Counted from the stretch's first letter, positions 1 through 8,957 are shown. The stretch: 64,000 nucleotides of DNA from CAYYWP01 sp050176585 (GCA_050176585.1 JBFXHX010000020.1:1-64000), one strand, 5' to 3'. The notes: generated by a model not told the origin, from the letters alone. Made by a program: numbers and translations.

Positions 1-323
1 TCGGCATCCCTCCCGAAGACTGGCGCATCGCGCTCGGTCCGGCCATCGACGGGTGCTGCTACGAAGTGCAGGCCCACATCGGCGAGGCGCTCACCACGCG
101 ATGGGGGGCGATGCCAAATGCCTGGCGGTGCGTGGGCCAACGGGGCCAGCTCGACCTGCGCTTGGCCAACCGCGCCATTCTCTGCGCGCACGGCGTCGCG
201 GATGAAGACCTGATCACGGTTGGCCCGTGCACCAGCTGTCGCGCCGATGCGTACTTCTCGCATCGGCGTTCGGGCGGCCGGGCCGGCCGCCAACTGAGCG
301 CGATTGGCTTCGCGCCCGCGTGA
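1..323 (+). CDS. pgeF: Polyphenol oxidase / peptidoglycan-editing factor PgeF (YfiH, DUF152), 3' part
   Basis: The gene is cut by the window edge; the reading frame is open from base 3, leaving the last 106 residues. Family members are cytoplasmic purine-nucleoside phosphorylase/laccase-fold enzymes, one role being removal of misincorporated L-Ser from muropeptides. The segment keeps the family's C-terminal signatures: a GPAI-x-CCYEV strand, the GPCTSCRAD stretch, the F-S-H-R-R-x-G loop and the G-R-Q-L-S-x-I ending. The N-terminal half with the remaining metal ligands lies outside the window. The next gene starts 84 bp downstream on the same strand. Confidence 0.85.
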   Translation, partial: GIPPEDWRIALGPAIDGCCYEVQAHIGEALTTRWGAMPNAWRCVGQRGQLDLRLANRAILCAHGVADEDLITVGPCTSCRADAYFSHRRSGGRAGRQLSAIGFAPA

Positions 324-407
324 GCCGTCGAGGCTCGCTCCGCGGGCGGAAACGGTGTTGTCAGCGGGCGGTTCGGGGATTACACTGCCGCGCCGAAGGA
401 GTGCACG

Positions 408-692
408 ATGAAGCGACTCGTGGCGGCGCTGATGGTGGCTTCGATGTTGAGCTTCGGCCCGGCTGCGGCGCGCGGTGCCGACCGTTATCCGGACGAGGAT
501 AAATACGAGGACGCGTTCTCCCATCCCCTGCGCCTCGCGTACTACATCATCCATCCGGTCGGCTACACGCTGGAGTGGCTGGTGATGCGTCCCCTGCATT
601 TCGTGTTCTCGCGCCCCAAGCTGGACAAGGTGTTCGGTTACGAGCCGATCGGCGAGGAAGGCATGTACGACCGCAAAGGCGAGCACATGTAG
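408..692 (+). CDS. Small exported protein of unknown function
   Basis: A 94-residue protein with a clear signal peptide: basic MKR start, hydrophobic stretch to about residue 20, and cleavage near A-A-R-G-A. The mature part is rich in aromatic and acidic residues and contains a conserved-looking core (H-P-L-R-L-A-Y-Y and H-P-V-G-Y-T-L-E-W) and a charged tail. A ribosome site GAAGGAG sits 7 bases before the ATG. Similar small periplasmic proteins with an HP-x-R-L-A-Y motif occur in deltaproteobacteria, but I cannot give a function. It converges on ddl with only 24 bp between the stop codons. Confidence 0.75.
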   Translation: MKRLVAALMVASMLSFGPAAARGADRYPDEDKYEDAFSHPLRLAYYIIHPVGYTLEWLVMRPLHFVFSRPKLDKVFGYEPIGEEGMYDRKGEHM

Positions 693-716
693 CGCCCAGC
701 GGCGCCGGCGGACGGC

Positions 717-1817
717 TCACGCCTTCATGCAACGTCGTCCGGCGCTGCGTTCCTGTGCCAGCTCGACCAGCCGGGTGACCAGGGCGGCTCCGGGGATGCC
801 CGTCGCCTCCCAGAGCTTTGGGTACATGCTGATCGCGGTGAACCCCGGAATCGTGTTGAGCTCGTTGACGTAGAGTTCACCGGTCGCGCGATCGAGGAAG
901 AAGTCGACGCGCGCCATCCCCGAGCACTCCAGCACCCGAAACGCCCGTATCGCCGCGTCGCGCACGCGCGCATGCGTGACGTGGTCGAGATCGGCGGGGA
1001 TGTGCAGCTCCGCCTGGCTGTCGGCGGCGTACTTGTCGTCGTAAGAGTAGAACGCCTCGCCGGGCACGATCTCGCCGACGACCGAGGCGAGGGGCTCGTC
1101 ATTGCCCAGCACGGCGCACTCGAGCTCGCGCCCGTCGATTGCGCGTTCGATGATCACCTTCGCATCCAGCGCCAAAGCAGCGGCGATGGCGGCGTCGAGT
1201 GCCGGACCCGCCGGGTCGGCTACGCGGCTGACCCCCAAGGAGGAGCCGAGGCTCGCGGGCTTCACGAACACGGTGCGGCCGAGCGCCGCCGCGCCCTGGC
1301 GTACGGTATCCGCGTCTCGGGCCCAGTTGCGCGCGCTCGCAGCGATGAACGGGACGACGGGAATGCCCGCTTCGCGCAGCAGCCGCTTGCAGACATCCTT
1401 GTCCATGCAAAGAGCGGCGCCGAGCACGCCGACGCCGACGTAGGGAACGTCGATCAGATCGAGCAGTCCCTGGATGGTGCCGTCCTCGCCGTAGGGTCCG
1501 TGCAGAATCGGAAAGATGACGTCGATGGTCGGCAGTGCCGCGCGCGGACGCTTGGGGCTGAACAGAGCGCAGCGGCCGGCGCTCCGTACTGGGACCACGC
1601 CAAGGCCGGCCTCTGCGTGGACCTCTGGCCCCACATCCGCGTACTCCGCTTCGCTCAGCAGGTGCCAGTCGCCGGCGCGGTCGATCCCGATCAGCACCGG
1701 CGCGAAACGGCTGTGATCGAGTGACTCGAAGACGAACCGGGAGGAGCGCACGGACACGGGGTGCTCGCCCGAGCGCCCGCCGAAGACGATACCCACGGTC
1801 TGACGGCTGGATGACAT
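717..1817 (-). CDS. ddl: D-alanine--D-alanine ligase
   Basis: A 366-residue ATP-grasp enzyme that joins two D-alanines for the UDP-MurNAc pentapeptide in the cytoplasm. The N-terminal G-G-R-S-G-E-H-x-V-S signature is the family hallmark. The centre has the V-K-P-A-S-L-G-S-S ATP-grasp strand, the F-Y-S-Y-D-D-K-Y loop typical of D-Ala rather than D-lactate ligases, and the C-terminal magnesium-binding N-E-L-N-T-I-P-G-F-T motif. Length is normal (VanA-like enzymes are about 340-370). It stands alone, not in the usual mur/fts cluster. Confidence 0.95.
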   Translation of the reverse strand: MSSSRQTVGIVFGGRSGEHPVSVRSSRFVFESLDHSRFAPVLIGIDRAGDWHLLSEAEYADVGPEVHAEAGLGVVPVRSAGRCALFSPKRPRAALPTIDVIFPILHGPYGEDGTIQGLLDLIDVPYVGVGVLGAALCMDKDVCKRLLREAGIPVVPFIAASARNWARDADTVRQGAAALGRTVFVKPASLGSSLGVSRVADPAGPALDAAIAAALALDAKVIIERAIDGRELECAVLGNDEPLASVVGEIVPGEAFYSYDDKYAADSQAELHIPADLDHVTHARVRDAAIRAFRVLECSGMARVDFFLDRATGELYVNELNTIPGFTAISMYPKLWEATGIPGAALVTRLVELAQERSAGRRCMKA

Positions 1818-2171
1818 GACCCGCGCTTAGCATAGGCCTCGAAGGGACGAGAGGCCGCAAGGCGAGTCCGCCGCAAGGCGAGCCCGGAGTGTCGTGCGGG
1901 CGCAGGTCAAGCGAGTTCAGGCTGTTCGGGGTTAAGGGATTGAGGGGAGGCGTGTGCTGGTTGCGCGCGAGTCGCAGCGGCTCCTGGCTCGCCTTACCGC
2001 ATGACATGGAACAGCATTGCACAGCGGCTTAGCCCCATAGCCCTTGATCTCGTTACCTAACCCCCTCGCCGCCGGCGTTCCACGCGCGTCGAAACGGCAC
2101 CGCGCGAGACGGGCGAAAATGCCTTGCGCCATCTGCGCCGCCCGGTGTAGGAGTCAGCTCAAATTCGCAGG
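1818..2171. other. Intergenic region without a recognisable gene
   Basis: About 350 bp upstream of ddl, and presumably carrying its promoter. The only structure I see is a 12-bp direct repeat (CCGCAAGGCGAG at 1855-1866 and 1871-1882). No ORF here has a convincing start or composition. Confidence 0.5.
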
Positions 2172-2345
2172 ATGCAACCGATGAATACCGCCTACACGAA
2201 TCAGCTCGTACACGCCGCGCTAGAAGCGGCGTCGTTCACGTGTGCGCGGGCGGGCCACGCCGGCGTCGCGGTAACGTCGACCGATAAGGTGCGCGCCACC
2301 ATTCGACCGGCGGTGCCCGGTGGTCCTGCGGGAGGTTTCCCTTAA
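2172..2345 (+). CDS. Candidate small ORF (57 codons), unknown
   Basis: An ORF starting MQPMNTAYTNQ and ending PGGPAGGFP; a second in-frame ATG at 2181 would give 54 residues. It has no signal peptide or membrane segment. An N-terminal helix-like half (N-Q-L-V-H-A-A-L-E-A-A) is followed by a Pro/Gly-rich tail. What supports it is context: a perfect intrinsic terminator follows 24 bp after the stop, so something here is transcribed rightward. It could instead be a small RNA with an accidental ORF. No good Shine-Dalgarno is visible. Confidence 0.4.
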   Translation: MQPMNTAYTNQLVHAALEAASFTCARAGHAGVAVTSTDKVRATIRPAVPGGPAGGFP

Positions 2346-2368
2346 GCGACTCAACCTCTTGCAAACGT

Positions 2369-2407
2369 AAAAAGGGCCACCGGGCAGAACCGGTGGCCCT
2401 TTTTTTT
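2369..2407 (+). terminator. Strong rho-independent terminator
   Basis: AAAAGGGCCACCGG (2370-2383) pairs perfectly with CCGGTGGCCCTTTT (2390-2403) around a 6-base loop and is followed by a run of T. The A-rich left arm means it could also work on the minus strand. It ends the transcript of the small ORF just upstream. Confidence 0.93.
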
Positions 2408-2478
2408 GCCCGGCTCGCGCCCGACGCGGCGGAACGGGATCAAAACGCCGGCAATCGGCAGCGAAGGAGGACGGAACG

Positions 2479-2727
2479 ATGCAAGTGCTCGATGCGAACT
2501 ATGTGGCGGAGCGGCTGCGCGAGGTGGTGGCGGACGAGCCGAAGGCGTTTGCCTACGATATCGGCGTGAGCCTGTCGGCCGTCTACAACTACATGAATGG
2601 GCGGATCCCCTCGACGGAGGTGCTCTACCGGATCGCATGTCACACCGGGCGACCGATGGAGTGGTTTCTCGGCCGCGCGCGCACCGCGGGCGAGACGGCC
2701 GGCCGGGTGGCTGCCGCGGCGGCGTAG
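2479..2727 (+). CDS. Small helix-turn-helix (XRE-like) DNA-binding protein
   Basis: An 82-residue protein consisting essentially of one HTH: A-Y-D-I-G-V-S-L-S-A-V-Y-N-Y-M-N-G-R (about residues 27-44) reads as helix-turn-recognition helix. It is followed by the usual third helix P-S-T-E-V-L-Y-R-I-A and the G-x-P-M-E-W-F-L-G segment seen after phage-repressor-type HTHs. GGAGGA lies 6 bases before the ATG. The alanine-rich tail is low complexity. It lies directly after a terminator, so it has its own promoter. Target unknown. Confidence 0.75.
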   Translation: MQVLDANYVAERLREVVADEPKAFAYDIGVSLSAVYNYMNGRIPSTEVLYRIACHTGRPMEWFLGRARTAGETAGRVAAAAA

Positions 2728-2896
2728 GCGCCGCGCGCTGTGGCCACCCGCGGCTGGCGCGTGCGGGCCTCCGGCCGATGCTGATGCGTCTGCGGGCCCG
2801 CCGGCGCGGGCTGGCGGGCCGGCTGTCACCCGCGGTATGGCGTGGTCGAGTGGCCAAACGCCGTGACGCGCTCGCCGCGATTGGCCTCGAGGCTCC

Positions 2897-3268
2897 ATGA
2901 GCGACGCCTTCGACACGCCATCCATCCGCTTGGACCGCTGGCTCTGGGCCGCGCGCGCATATCTATCGCGGTCGCAGGCCGCAGCGGGTTGCGATGCGGG
3001 CAGGGTGACCGTCAACGGCGCCTTGGCCAAGCCTCACAAGCTCGTGCGCGCGGGTGACGAGGTCGGCTTTCCCACCCCTGCCGGCAAACGCGTGTGGAAG
3101 GTGGTCCAGCTCGCCAGTCGACGCGGACCCGCGAGCATCGCTCGTACGCTGTATGAGGACGTGACTCCAGCCGCGCCGCCGCCCGAGCCGTCGATGCCAC
3201 AGCGCGAACGTGGCGGGGGGCGCCCGACCAAGCGCGAGCGCCGCCGCATGGAGCGGTTTCTCGGCTGA
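2897..3268 (+). CDS. hslR: S4-domain RNA-binding protein, Hsp15 family
   Basis: 123 residues. The S4 domain spans about residues 9-70 (I-R-L-D-R-W-L-W-A-A-R, R-V-T-V-N-G, K-P-H-K-L-V-R-A-G-D), exactly as in Hsp15. The C-terminal tail is strongly basic (R-P-T-K-R-E-R-R-R-M-E-R-F), as in the family. Hsp15 binds 50S subunits carrying stalled nascent chains and helps recycle them. It lies downstream of the small HTH gene on the same strand with a 169 bp gap. Confidence 0.9.
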   Translation: MSDAFDTPSIRLDRWLWAARAYLSRSQAAAGCDAGRVTVNGALAKPHKLVRAGDEVGFPTPAGKRVWKVVQLASRRGPASIARTLYEDVTPAAPPPEPSMPQRERGGGRPTKRERRRMERFLG

Positions 3269-3390
3269 GGATCAGCCCCGCATAGCGGCACTCGGCCGCT
3301 TCGCCTTGGAGCTGTGCCCATGCGGACGGCGCGCCGCGCGCCCAATTCCCGGCGAGCTCTCTAGCACTTGCTCGGGTGGAGTGGATCGCT

Positions 3391-5310
3391 TCATATCGCT
3401 GTGCATCCGCCGAGCGCGTTCCGCACCGCTCGCACGAGCAATGCGATGTCCACCATTTCACCGGCGGCCAGTCCGTGCGCACACCCGGAAGGGGACTGCG
3501 TGCCGAGCGCCATGTTCACGAGCGTCACGAGCTCGCCGATGGTGACCGAGCTCCCGCCGTCGCAGTCGCCGGTGCAGATGCCGGCGGTTCCGGTGGGCGT
3601 GGCGGTCGCCGACGCCGCTGCGGTTGCGCTGTGGGTGGGAGTGGCGGTCGCCTCCGCAACCGTCGCGGTTGGGCTGGGCGCGCTCACCACGGCGAGCTCC
3701 AGCGTCTTCGACCGCGTGGCGCCCAGGCTGTCGGTTACGGCGAACGTGATGGACGCTGTGCCCTCGTCCTGCGCATCGGGGCAGCCGCTGATGTCGCTGT
3801 GGACATCCGTCGCCGCCCAGCTCGGCAAGCTCCCACTGATGTCCGCCCATGTGTACGGCTCCAGCCCGCCGGTCGCGATGACCGTCGCGGCGTAACACTC
3901 GCCCACCACCGCGACCGGGAGCGCCAGCGTCTCGACGGCGAGCGCCGGTACGACGGTCATCGAATACGCCGCGTGGAGGGCTACCGCAGCAGCATCCTCC
4001 GCATCTAGCGCGAAGCTGAACACGCCGGCCACAGTCGGCGTTCCCGAGAGCACCCCCGTGGTCGCGTCGAGTGACAAGCCGTCGGGCAGAGCCCCTTCGG
4101 CCACGGTGGCCGAATACGGCGGAAGGCCCCCGAACAAGAGCGCGAGGCCCGAGTATGGCAGCGCGATCTCGCCTGGTGGGAGCTCGCCTTGCGCAGCCGT
4201 CAAATCCACATCGGCGGCGACGTTCTGTGCACCAACGAATGCCCCAAGGTCGGCGCATCCCTCGACCGGTGCGTCTGCCGGCACGGGTTGATCGTCATTG
4301 ATACACGGCAGCGCCTCGTTGTTCTCCGGATCGCGCGGTCCGGTATAGTCGTAGAACTCGTAGCGGCGGATCACGGAATGTTTGCCGTCGTCGAGCGGCT
4401 CTTCCTTGACGTCCGCGTCTTCCTGCTCACCTTCGGCGTTGCCGGGCTTCGACTGGATCAGTTTCCACTCCGTCTCGATCTCCGTCTCGCTGTCCGGGAC
4501 CAGCCCACCGACAACGCCCAGCAACAGGCGGACGAGATCCTCCGGCTGGAGATTGAGCTCGCTCTGGACCTTGAACACTTTCATCCATTGGGGCTCGCCG
4601 AACTGCGCGTGGTTTTCTTCTTCGACCGGCTCGACCTCGGCGCGCACGGCAACGCCGCCGCCGTTGGCCACCGGGATGGGGGCGACGCTCCAGACCGGAA
4701 CCGGAAGGTTGACCGCCTGCGGCACGGAGGTGAACGCGCTATTCACGTCGTTCTCGTCCGTGGCGACGATCCAGCGATAAGTCGTACGCGTGGGCGCGAC
4801 GCTCAAGCTCAAGCCGAAGTGCTCGCAGCCGCTCTGCTGGTAATTGCCGATCGGCCCGTTTGCAAAGCAGTCGTGTCCGCCGGGCGTGATCTGAGGTGGT
4901 GCGATGGGGGTCGCTTCCCACTGGCTACCATTCCAATGGCGGTAGCGGACGAGCACGCGCGGGTGCGCGGGGTCTGTGGTGGTGTCGAGCACTTCTGGCG
5001 TTCCGTACCGGATGTACGTACCGCCGAACGTATACGGCACATCGCTGCTCCGCACGTCTTCTAGTTCGATCTCGAAACCGTGACACGGGCCGGGAGTATC
5101 GTTCACTACATCGAAGTTGCTGAGAGAGCCGACGGCGACGCCGAAACTCTGGCCAGGGAAAAAACCTAGGGCTCCGGCGAGGAGAGCCGCTGTCACCCAT
5201 CGCCTGGTTGAAGGGCCTGGCGCTGGGCCCACGGTGGTGCATCGCGCAGCGCGTTTGGCGTGTCGAAATGCTGTACGCGCGACAGACTTGGACACGTCAT
5301 CTCGGCTCAT
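3391..5310 (-). CDS. Secreted modular protein: Ig-like putative domains, Thr/Ala-rich linker, dockerin-like C-terminus
   Basis: 639 residues from the ATG at 5310. The frame is open further upstream, but that extension is low-complexity and has no signal. A basic N-terminus is followed by a hydrophobic export segment at about residues 34-56. A large unrecognised acidic domain follows (about 57-390). Next come two He_PIG-like Ig modules (G-L-P-P-Y-S, L-P-D-G-L-S-L-D-A-T-T-G-V-L-S-G-T-P, then G-G-L-E-P-Y-T-W) and a P-T-A-T linker. The C-terminal 60 residues are a degenerate dockerin-like repeat pair (D-C-D-G-G-S-S-V-T-I-G-E-L-V; second loop poorly kept). Likely exported to the surface or periplasm; substrate unknown. 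Confidence 0.8.
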   Translation of the reverse strand: MSRDDVSKSVARTAFRHAKRAARCTTVGPAPGPSTRRWVTAALLAGALGFFPGQSFGVAVGSLSNFDVVNDTPGPCHGFEIELEDVRSSDVPYTFGGTYIRYGTPEVLDTTTDPAHPRVLVRYRHWNGSQWEATPIAPPQITPGGHDCFANGPIGNYQQSGCEHFGLSLSVAPTRTTYRWIVATDENDVNSAFTSVPQAVNLPVPVWSVAPIPVANGGGVAVRAEVEPVEEENHAQFGEPQWMKVFKVQSELNLQPEDLVRLLLGVVGGLVPDSETEIETEWKLIQSKPGNAEGEQEDADVKEEPLDDGKHSVIRRYEFYDYTGPRDPENNEALPCINDDQPVPADAPVEGCADLGAFVGAQNVAADVDLTAAQGELPPGEIALPYSGLALLFGGLPPYSATVAEGALPDGLSLDATTGVLSGTPTVAGVFSFALDAEDAAAVALHAAYSMTVVPALAVETLALPVAVVGECYAATVIATGGLEPYTWADISGSLPSWAATDVHSDISGCPDAQDEGTASITFAVTDSLGATRSKTLELAVVSAPSPTATVAEATATPTHSATAAASATATPTGTAGICTGDCDGGSSVTIGELVTLVNMALGTQSPSGCAHGLAAGEMVDIALLVRAVRNALGGCTAI

Positions 5311-5652
5311 AGCGGCTCCATGCAACGAGGGTGACGAAAGTATGCGCAACTTCTGGGCCAAGTGACGCAGTGCCGGAGCGTGCGACTGCGCGCGGGGCCC
5401 TTTTGTGAAATTGGGAATGGGGATTAGCGCGGATGCGGATCGCTGTCGCTCGCGATCTAGTGAACCGATGACGGCCGGCACGAAACGCGCACGGCATGTC
5501 GCAGCGCGCGCGGCGCGGCGGGCCACGCGCGCCGGCATACGGAACGCGTGGCGTAGGGAGCCGCTGTTCCAGGCGCGGCTTGACCTTGTGCGCGCAGCGC
5601 GTAACGCGCATGCGCGGCTGGCAAAGGCGCGGGAATCTGCCATTCTAGTCGC
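5311..5652. other. Divergent intergenic region
   Basis: 342 bp between the divergently transcribed secreted protein and the thioredoxin-TPR gene. It should hold both promoters. It is less GC-rich around 5395-5425. I see no convincing operator or RNA element. Confidence 0.5.
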
Positions 5653-6522
5653 ATGGTCCAGGCTGCCGGCGCGAGTCCCCACGTCTTCGATGTCACCGAC
5701 GCAGACTTCGAGCAGGAGGTCATAGAACGCTCCAAGCGCGTGCCGGTGGTAGTCGACTTCTGGGCGCCGTGGTGCGGTCCGTGCCGCGTGCTCGGGCCAT
5801 TGCTCGAGCGGCTGGCCGACGAATACAACGGTGCCTTCCACGTGGCGAAGGTGAATACGGACGAGAACCCCGCGCTGGCCAGTGCCTTCCGCGTGCAGAG
5901 CATTCCCATGGTGATCGGCCTGCGCGACGGCCAGCTCGCAGACCACTTCGTGGGCGCCCTGCCGGAGAGCGGCGTCCGCGATTTTCTCTCTCACCTGCTG
6001 CCGAGCGAGAGCGAGCAGCTTGCCGAGGAGGCCGCGAAACAGTTCGAGCTCGGGCACCTCGCCGAGGCCGAATCCACGTATCGCCAGGCCCTCGATCGCG
6101 ATCCGCGCACCGACTCGGCGCTGGTCGGTTTGGGAACGCTACTGGCGGAGCGCGGGGACGGGGAGGAGGCGCTGGCGCTACTCGATCGCGTCGGCCCGGG
6201 GCCGTCCAAGCAGCAAGCCGACCGCCTCGCCGCTTCGATTCGCATCCGCCAGTCGGGCGCCGGCGACGAAACCGCGCTGCGCAGCCGCGTCGAGGAGAAC
6301 CCGGACGATCTCGAAGCGCGCTTTGCGCTCGCGCAGGCGCTCGCCGGGGCCGGGCGGTACGAAGAAGCGCTTCAGCATTACCTCGAGATCGTGCGGCGAG
6401 ATCGCGGGTTTCGCGACGACGGCGCGCGCAAGGCGATGATCGACATCTTCGACCTGCTCGGCCCGGGCAACGAGCTCGCCGATCGGTATCGATCCGAGCT
6501 GGGCAAAGTGCTGTTCCGCTGA
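5653..6522 (+). CDS. Thioredoxin-TPR co-chaperone (CnoX/YbbN-like)
   Basis: 289 residues: a thioredoxin fold (about 10-115) with the active site W-C41-G-P-C44 and the cis-proline loop S-I-P-M-V, then tetratricopeptide-like helices (about 120-285). This is the CnoX/YbbN layout, a holdase that guards clients before GroEL. Escherichia coli CnoX has lost the CGPC pair, whereas this one keeps a full redox-active dithiol, so it may also reduce or transfer disulfides. No signal peptide, so cytoplasmic. The intergenic space to the next gene is about 80 bp on the same strand. Confidence 0.88.
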   Translation: MVQAAGASPHVFDVTDADFEQEVIERSKRVPVVVDFWAPWCGPCRVLGPLLERLADEYNGAFHVAKVNTDENPALASAFRVQSIPMVIGLRDGQLADHFVGALPESGVRDFLSHLLPSESEQLAEEAAKQFELGHLAEAESTYRQALDRDPRTDSALVGLGTLLAERGDGEEALALLDRVGPGPSKQQADRLAASIRIRQSGAGDETALRSRVEENPDDLEARFALAQALAGAGRYEEALQHYLEIVRRDRGFRDDGARKAMIDIFDLLGPGNELADRYRSELGKVLFR

Positions 6523-6600
6523 AGCGGACCGGTTGTCGGTGGCGCCCTGGCGCCGTCGGCGCACTAGCCGGCCGCTCGGGTGCCGCACCGCGGAGGGGGG

Positions 6601-7839
6601 ATGGAATTCGGCATCTTCTACGAGCACCAGTTGCCGCGGCCCTGGGCTCCGGGCGATGAGCTGCGGCTCTACCAGGACGCGCTCGAGCAGGTCGAGCTCG
6701 CCGACCGGGTCGGCATCGACATCGCCTGGGAGGTGGAGCACCACTTCCTCGAAGAGTACTCGCATTCGCCGGCGCCCGAGGTGTTTCTGGCCGCCTGCTC
6801 GCAGCGCACCAAGCGCATCCGGCTCGGGCACGGCATCGTGTTGATGCCGCCCAAGTACAGCCATCCAGCCAAGGTCGCGGCGCGCATTGCGGCGTTGGAT
6901 CTAGTCTCCAACGGCCGCGTCGAGTTCGGCACCGGAGAATCCTCGTCGCGCCTCGAGCTGGAGGGGTTTGGGATCGATCCGGCCGAGAAACGCGCCATGT
7001 GGCGCGAAGCGACCGAGCAGGCCGCCAACCTGCTGGCGATGGATCCGTATCCCGGGTTCACCGGCCAGTACTTCTCCATGCCGTGTCGGAACCTGGTACC
7101 CAAACCGGTGCAGAAGCCGCATCCCCCGATGTGGCTCGCCTGTTCGAGCCGGGAGACGATCCGCGTCGCCGCCCGGCACGGCCTCGGCGCGCTGACCTTC
7201 GCGTTCGTCGATCCCGACGAGGCTCGCCAATGGGTGGCGGATTATCACGAGACCTTCGCGCGCGAATGCGAGCCGATCGGCTGGTCGGTGAATCCGAAGG
7301 TCGCGATGGTCACCGGATTTTCGTGTCACGACGACGCCGAGGAGGCGCGCCGGCGCGGGCTGGACGGGTTTCGCTTCTTCGCCTTCGCGCTCGGCTACTA
7401 CTACTTGTTCGGCGCGCATCAACCGGGGCGCTCGAATGTGTGGACGAACTACGAAGCGATGCGCGACTTCATGCCGGAGGTCGAAGCGGTCACCGGCGGC
7501 ATCGGCACGCCGGACAGCCTGCGCGCCCACTTGAACGGCTTCGAGGACGCCGGTGTCGACCAGGTGGTCTTCATCCAGCAGGGAGGCCGCAACCGCCACG
7601 AGGACATCTGCGCGTCGCTCGAGCTCTTCGCCGCGCGCGTGCTCCCCGAGTTCAAGGAGCGCGCGGAGGCCCGCGAGGCCGCCAAGCGCGAACGCCTCGC
7701 TCCCGCGATCGAAGCCGCAATGCGCCGCAAGCGCTACCCGCGCGCGCTGGCCGCTGAGGAGATTCCCACCGTCGAAGCGTATGGCCATGTCGGCGGGCTG
7801 ACCGGCGTAGCCGGCGGCGGGCCTGCAAAACCGGAGTGA
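6601..7839 (+). CDS. LLM-class flavin-dependent oxidoreductase (luciferase-like monooxygenase)
   Basis: 412 residues. The ATG at 6601 is chosen because GGAGGGGGG precedes it directly and the N-terminus M-E-F-G-I-F-Y-E-H-Q is where homologues start. Family marks: D-I-A-W-E-V-E-H-H-F-L-E-E-Y, the I-R-L-G-H-G-I-V strand, and D-L-V-S-N-G-R-V-E-F-G-T-G-E. Such TIM-barrel enzymes use reduced FMN or F420 to oxidise small substrates. Substrate unknown. The stop is followed 62 bp later by a MaoC hydratase, suggesting a joint role in degrading an acyl or alkyl compound. Confidence 0.9.
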   Translation: MEFGIFYEHQLPRPWAPGDELRLYQDALEQVELADRVGIDIAWEVEHHFLEEYSHSPAPEVFLAACSQRTKRIRLGHGIVLMPPKYSHPAKVAARIAALDLVSNGRVEFGTGESSSRLELEGFGIDPAEKRAMWREATEQAANLLAMDPYPGFTGQYFSMPCRNLVPKPVQKPHPPMWLACSSRETIRVAARHGLGALTFAFVDPDEARQWVADYHETFARECEPIGWSVNPKVAMVTGFSCHDDAEEARRRGLDGFRFFAFALGYYYLFGAHQPGRSNVWTNYEAMRDFMPEVEAVTGGIGTPDSLRAHLNGFEDAGVDQVVFIQQGGRNRHEDICASLELFAARVLPEFKERAEAREAAKRERLAPAIEAAMRRKRYPRALAAEEIPTVEAYGHVGGLTGVAGGGPAKPE

Positions 7840-7901
7840 GTTTGAGCGCGACGTGCCGCGGCGACCGGAACGCGGCGAAAGGAAGAGGGAAGGAGAGTGT
7901 C

Positions 7902-8744
7902 ATGCAGCAGATCTCGAGCGAGCTGGTCGGGCTGACCACCGACGCGATCGCGGTCGCATGGACCGAGAAGGACGCGATCCTCTACGCGCTCGGCGTCGGC
8001 TGCAAACCGGACGGCGAGCTCGATTACGTATACGAGGGCCGCGGCCCGCGCGTTTTGCCGACGTATGCGGTGATTCCCGCGTTCAAGGCGCTCCTCGCGG
8101 TCATTGGGCGCATCGACGTGAACCTGGCCATGCTGCTGCACGGCGATCAGGCGCTGGAGCTGCACCGTCCACTGCCGGCGGAGGCGACGGCGCAGGTGAT
8201 CGGCGAGGTGACTGCGGTATGGGACAAGGGCAAAGCCGCGGTCATCGAGGTCGAGAGCCGTCTCAACGACGCGCAGGGGCCGCTCGCGACGGCGCGGTCG
8301 TCGCTGTTCATCCGCGGCGGCGGGGGCTTCGGTGGAAAGCGCGGGCCCTCGGCGAGCAATGCCAATGAACCGCCCGCCCGCGCGCCCGATCACGTGGTCA
8401 CCGATCGGGTGCAAATCGAGCAGGGCGCTATTTACCGGCTCTCGGGCGATTTGAATCCGATCCACATCGACCCCGACTTCGCGAAGGTCGCGGGTTTCGA
8501 TGCGCCGTTCCTGCACGGTCTTTGCACCTACGGTATGGTCGGGCGCGCGCTGCTCGGCACCGTCTGTGGCGGTGATCCGGGGCGCCTCGTGTCGTTGACG
8601 GCGCGCTTTGCCGACCGGGTGCTCTACGGCGATGAGCTCATCACCCAGATCTGGGTGACCGGCGCGGGCACGGCCGTGGTCCGCGCCCAAACGGGCAGGG
8701 GCAACACCGTGCTCTCGCAGGCGCAGGCGCGCTGGACGCCCTGA
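7902..8744 (+). CDS. MaoC-type (R)-specific 2-enoyl-CoA hydratase
   Basis: 280 residues with a double hot-dog arrangement like the eukaryotic peroxisomal hydratase-2. The C-terminal half carries the hydratase-2 signature Y-R-L-S-G-D183-L-N-P-I-H188, whose Asp and His are the catalytic pair, followed by G-F-D-A-P-F-L-H-G. The N-terminal hot-dog lacks this motif and is presumably structural. The frame is open 22 codons further up, but ATG 7902 has GGAGAG before it and matches family starts. Role: hydration of trans-2-enoyl-CoA in beta-oxidation, or supply of 3-hydroxyacyl-CoA for PHA. Confidence 0.88.
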   Translation: MQQISSELVGLTTDAIAVAWTEKDAILYALGVGCKPDGELDYVYEGRGPRVLPTYAVIPAFKALLAVIGRIDVNLAMLLHGDQALELHRPLPAEATAQVIGEVTAVWDKGKAAVIEVESRLNDAQGPLATARSSLFIRGGGGFGGKRGPSASNANEPPARAPDHVVTDRVQIEQGAIYRLSGDLNPIHIDPDFAKVAGFDAPFLHGLCTYGMVGRALLGTVCGGDPGRLVSLTARFADRVLYGDELITQIWVTGAGTAVVRAQTGRGNTVLSQAQARWTP

Positions 8745-8752
8745 GGTGACGT

Positions 8753-8785
8753 CCCGGCGCTGGACAGCCGCTGCCCAGCGCCGGG
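8753..8785. terminator. GC hairpin after the MaoC gene
   Basis: A perfect 11-bp stem, CCCGGCGCTGG with CCAGCGCCGGG, around an 11-base loop, beginning 8 bases after the stop codon. There is no T-tract, so it is either a U-less terminator or a 3'-end stabiliser. Confidence 0.55.
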
Positions 8786-8957
8786 GACGCGCAGCGCGTC
8801 GACCGCACGCGCCGCTCCGGCGCAGCGGGGCGGCTCATCATTGCGAGCGCGGTTGACGGCGCGCTGAGCGTAGCGCGTAGTGAGGGTCCGCGGCGGGACC
8901 CGCCTTCGCCGGCGTCGATTCGGCGGCTAATACGGGAAGCGACGGAAGAGTAGGCGC

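Noticed and set aside
5311..6057. 249-codon N-terminal extension of the secreted protein at 3.4 kb
   Set aside because: It runs antisense through the thioredoxin gene, and the export signal directly follows the internal Met at 5310.
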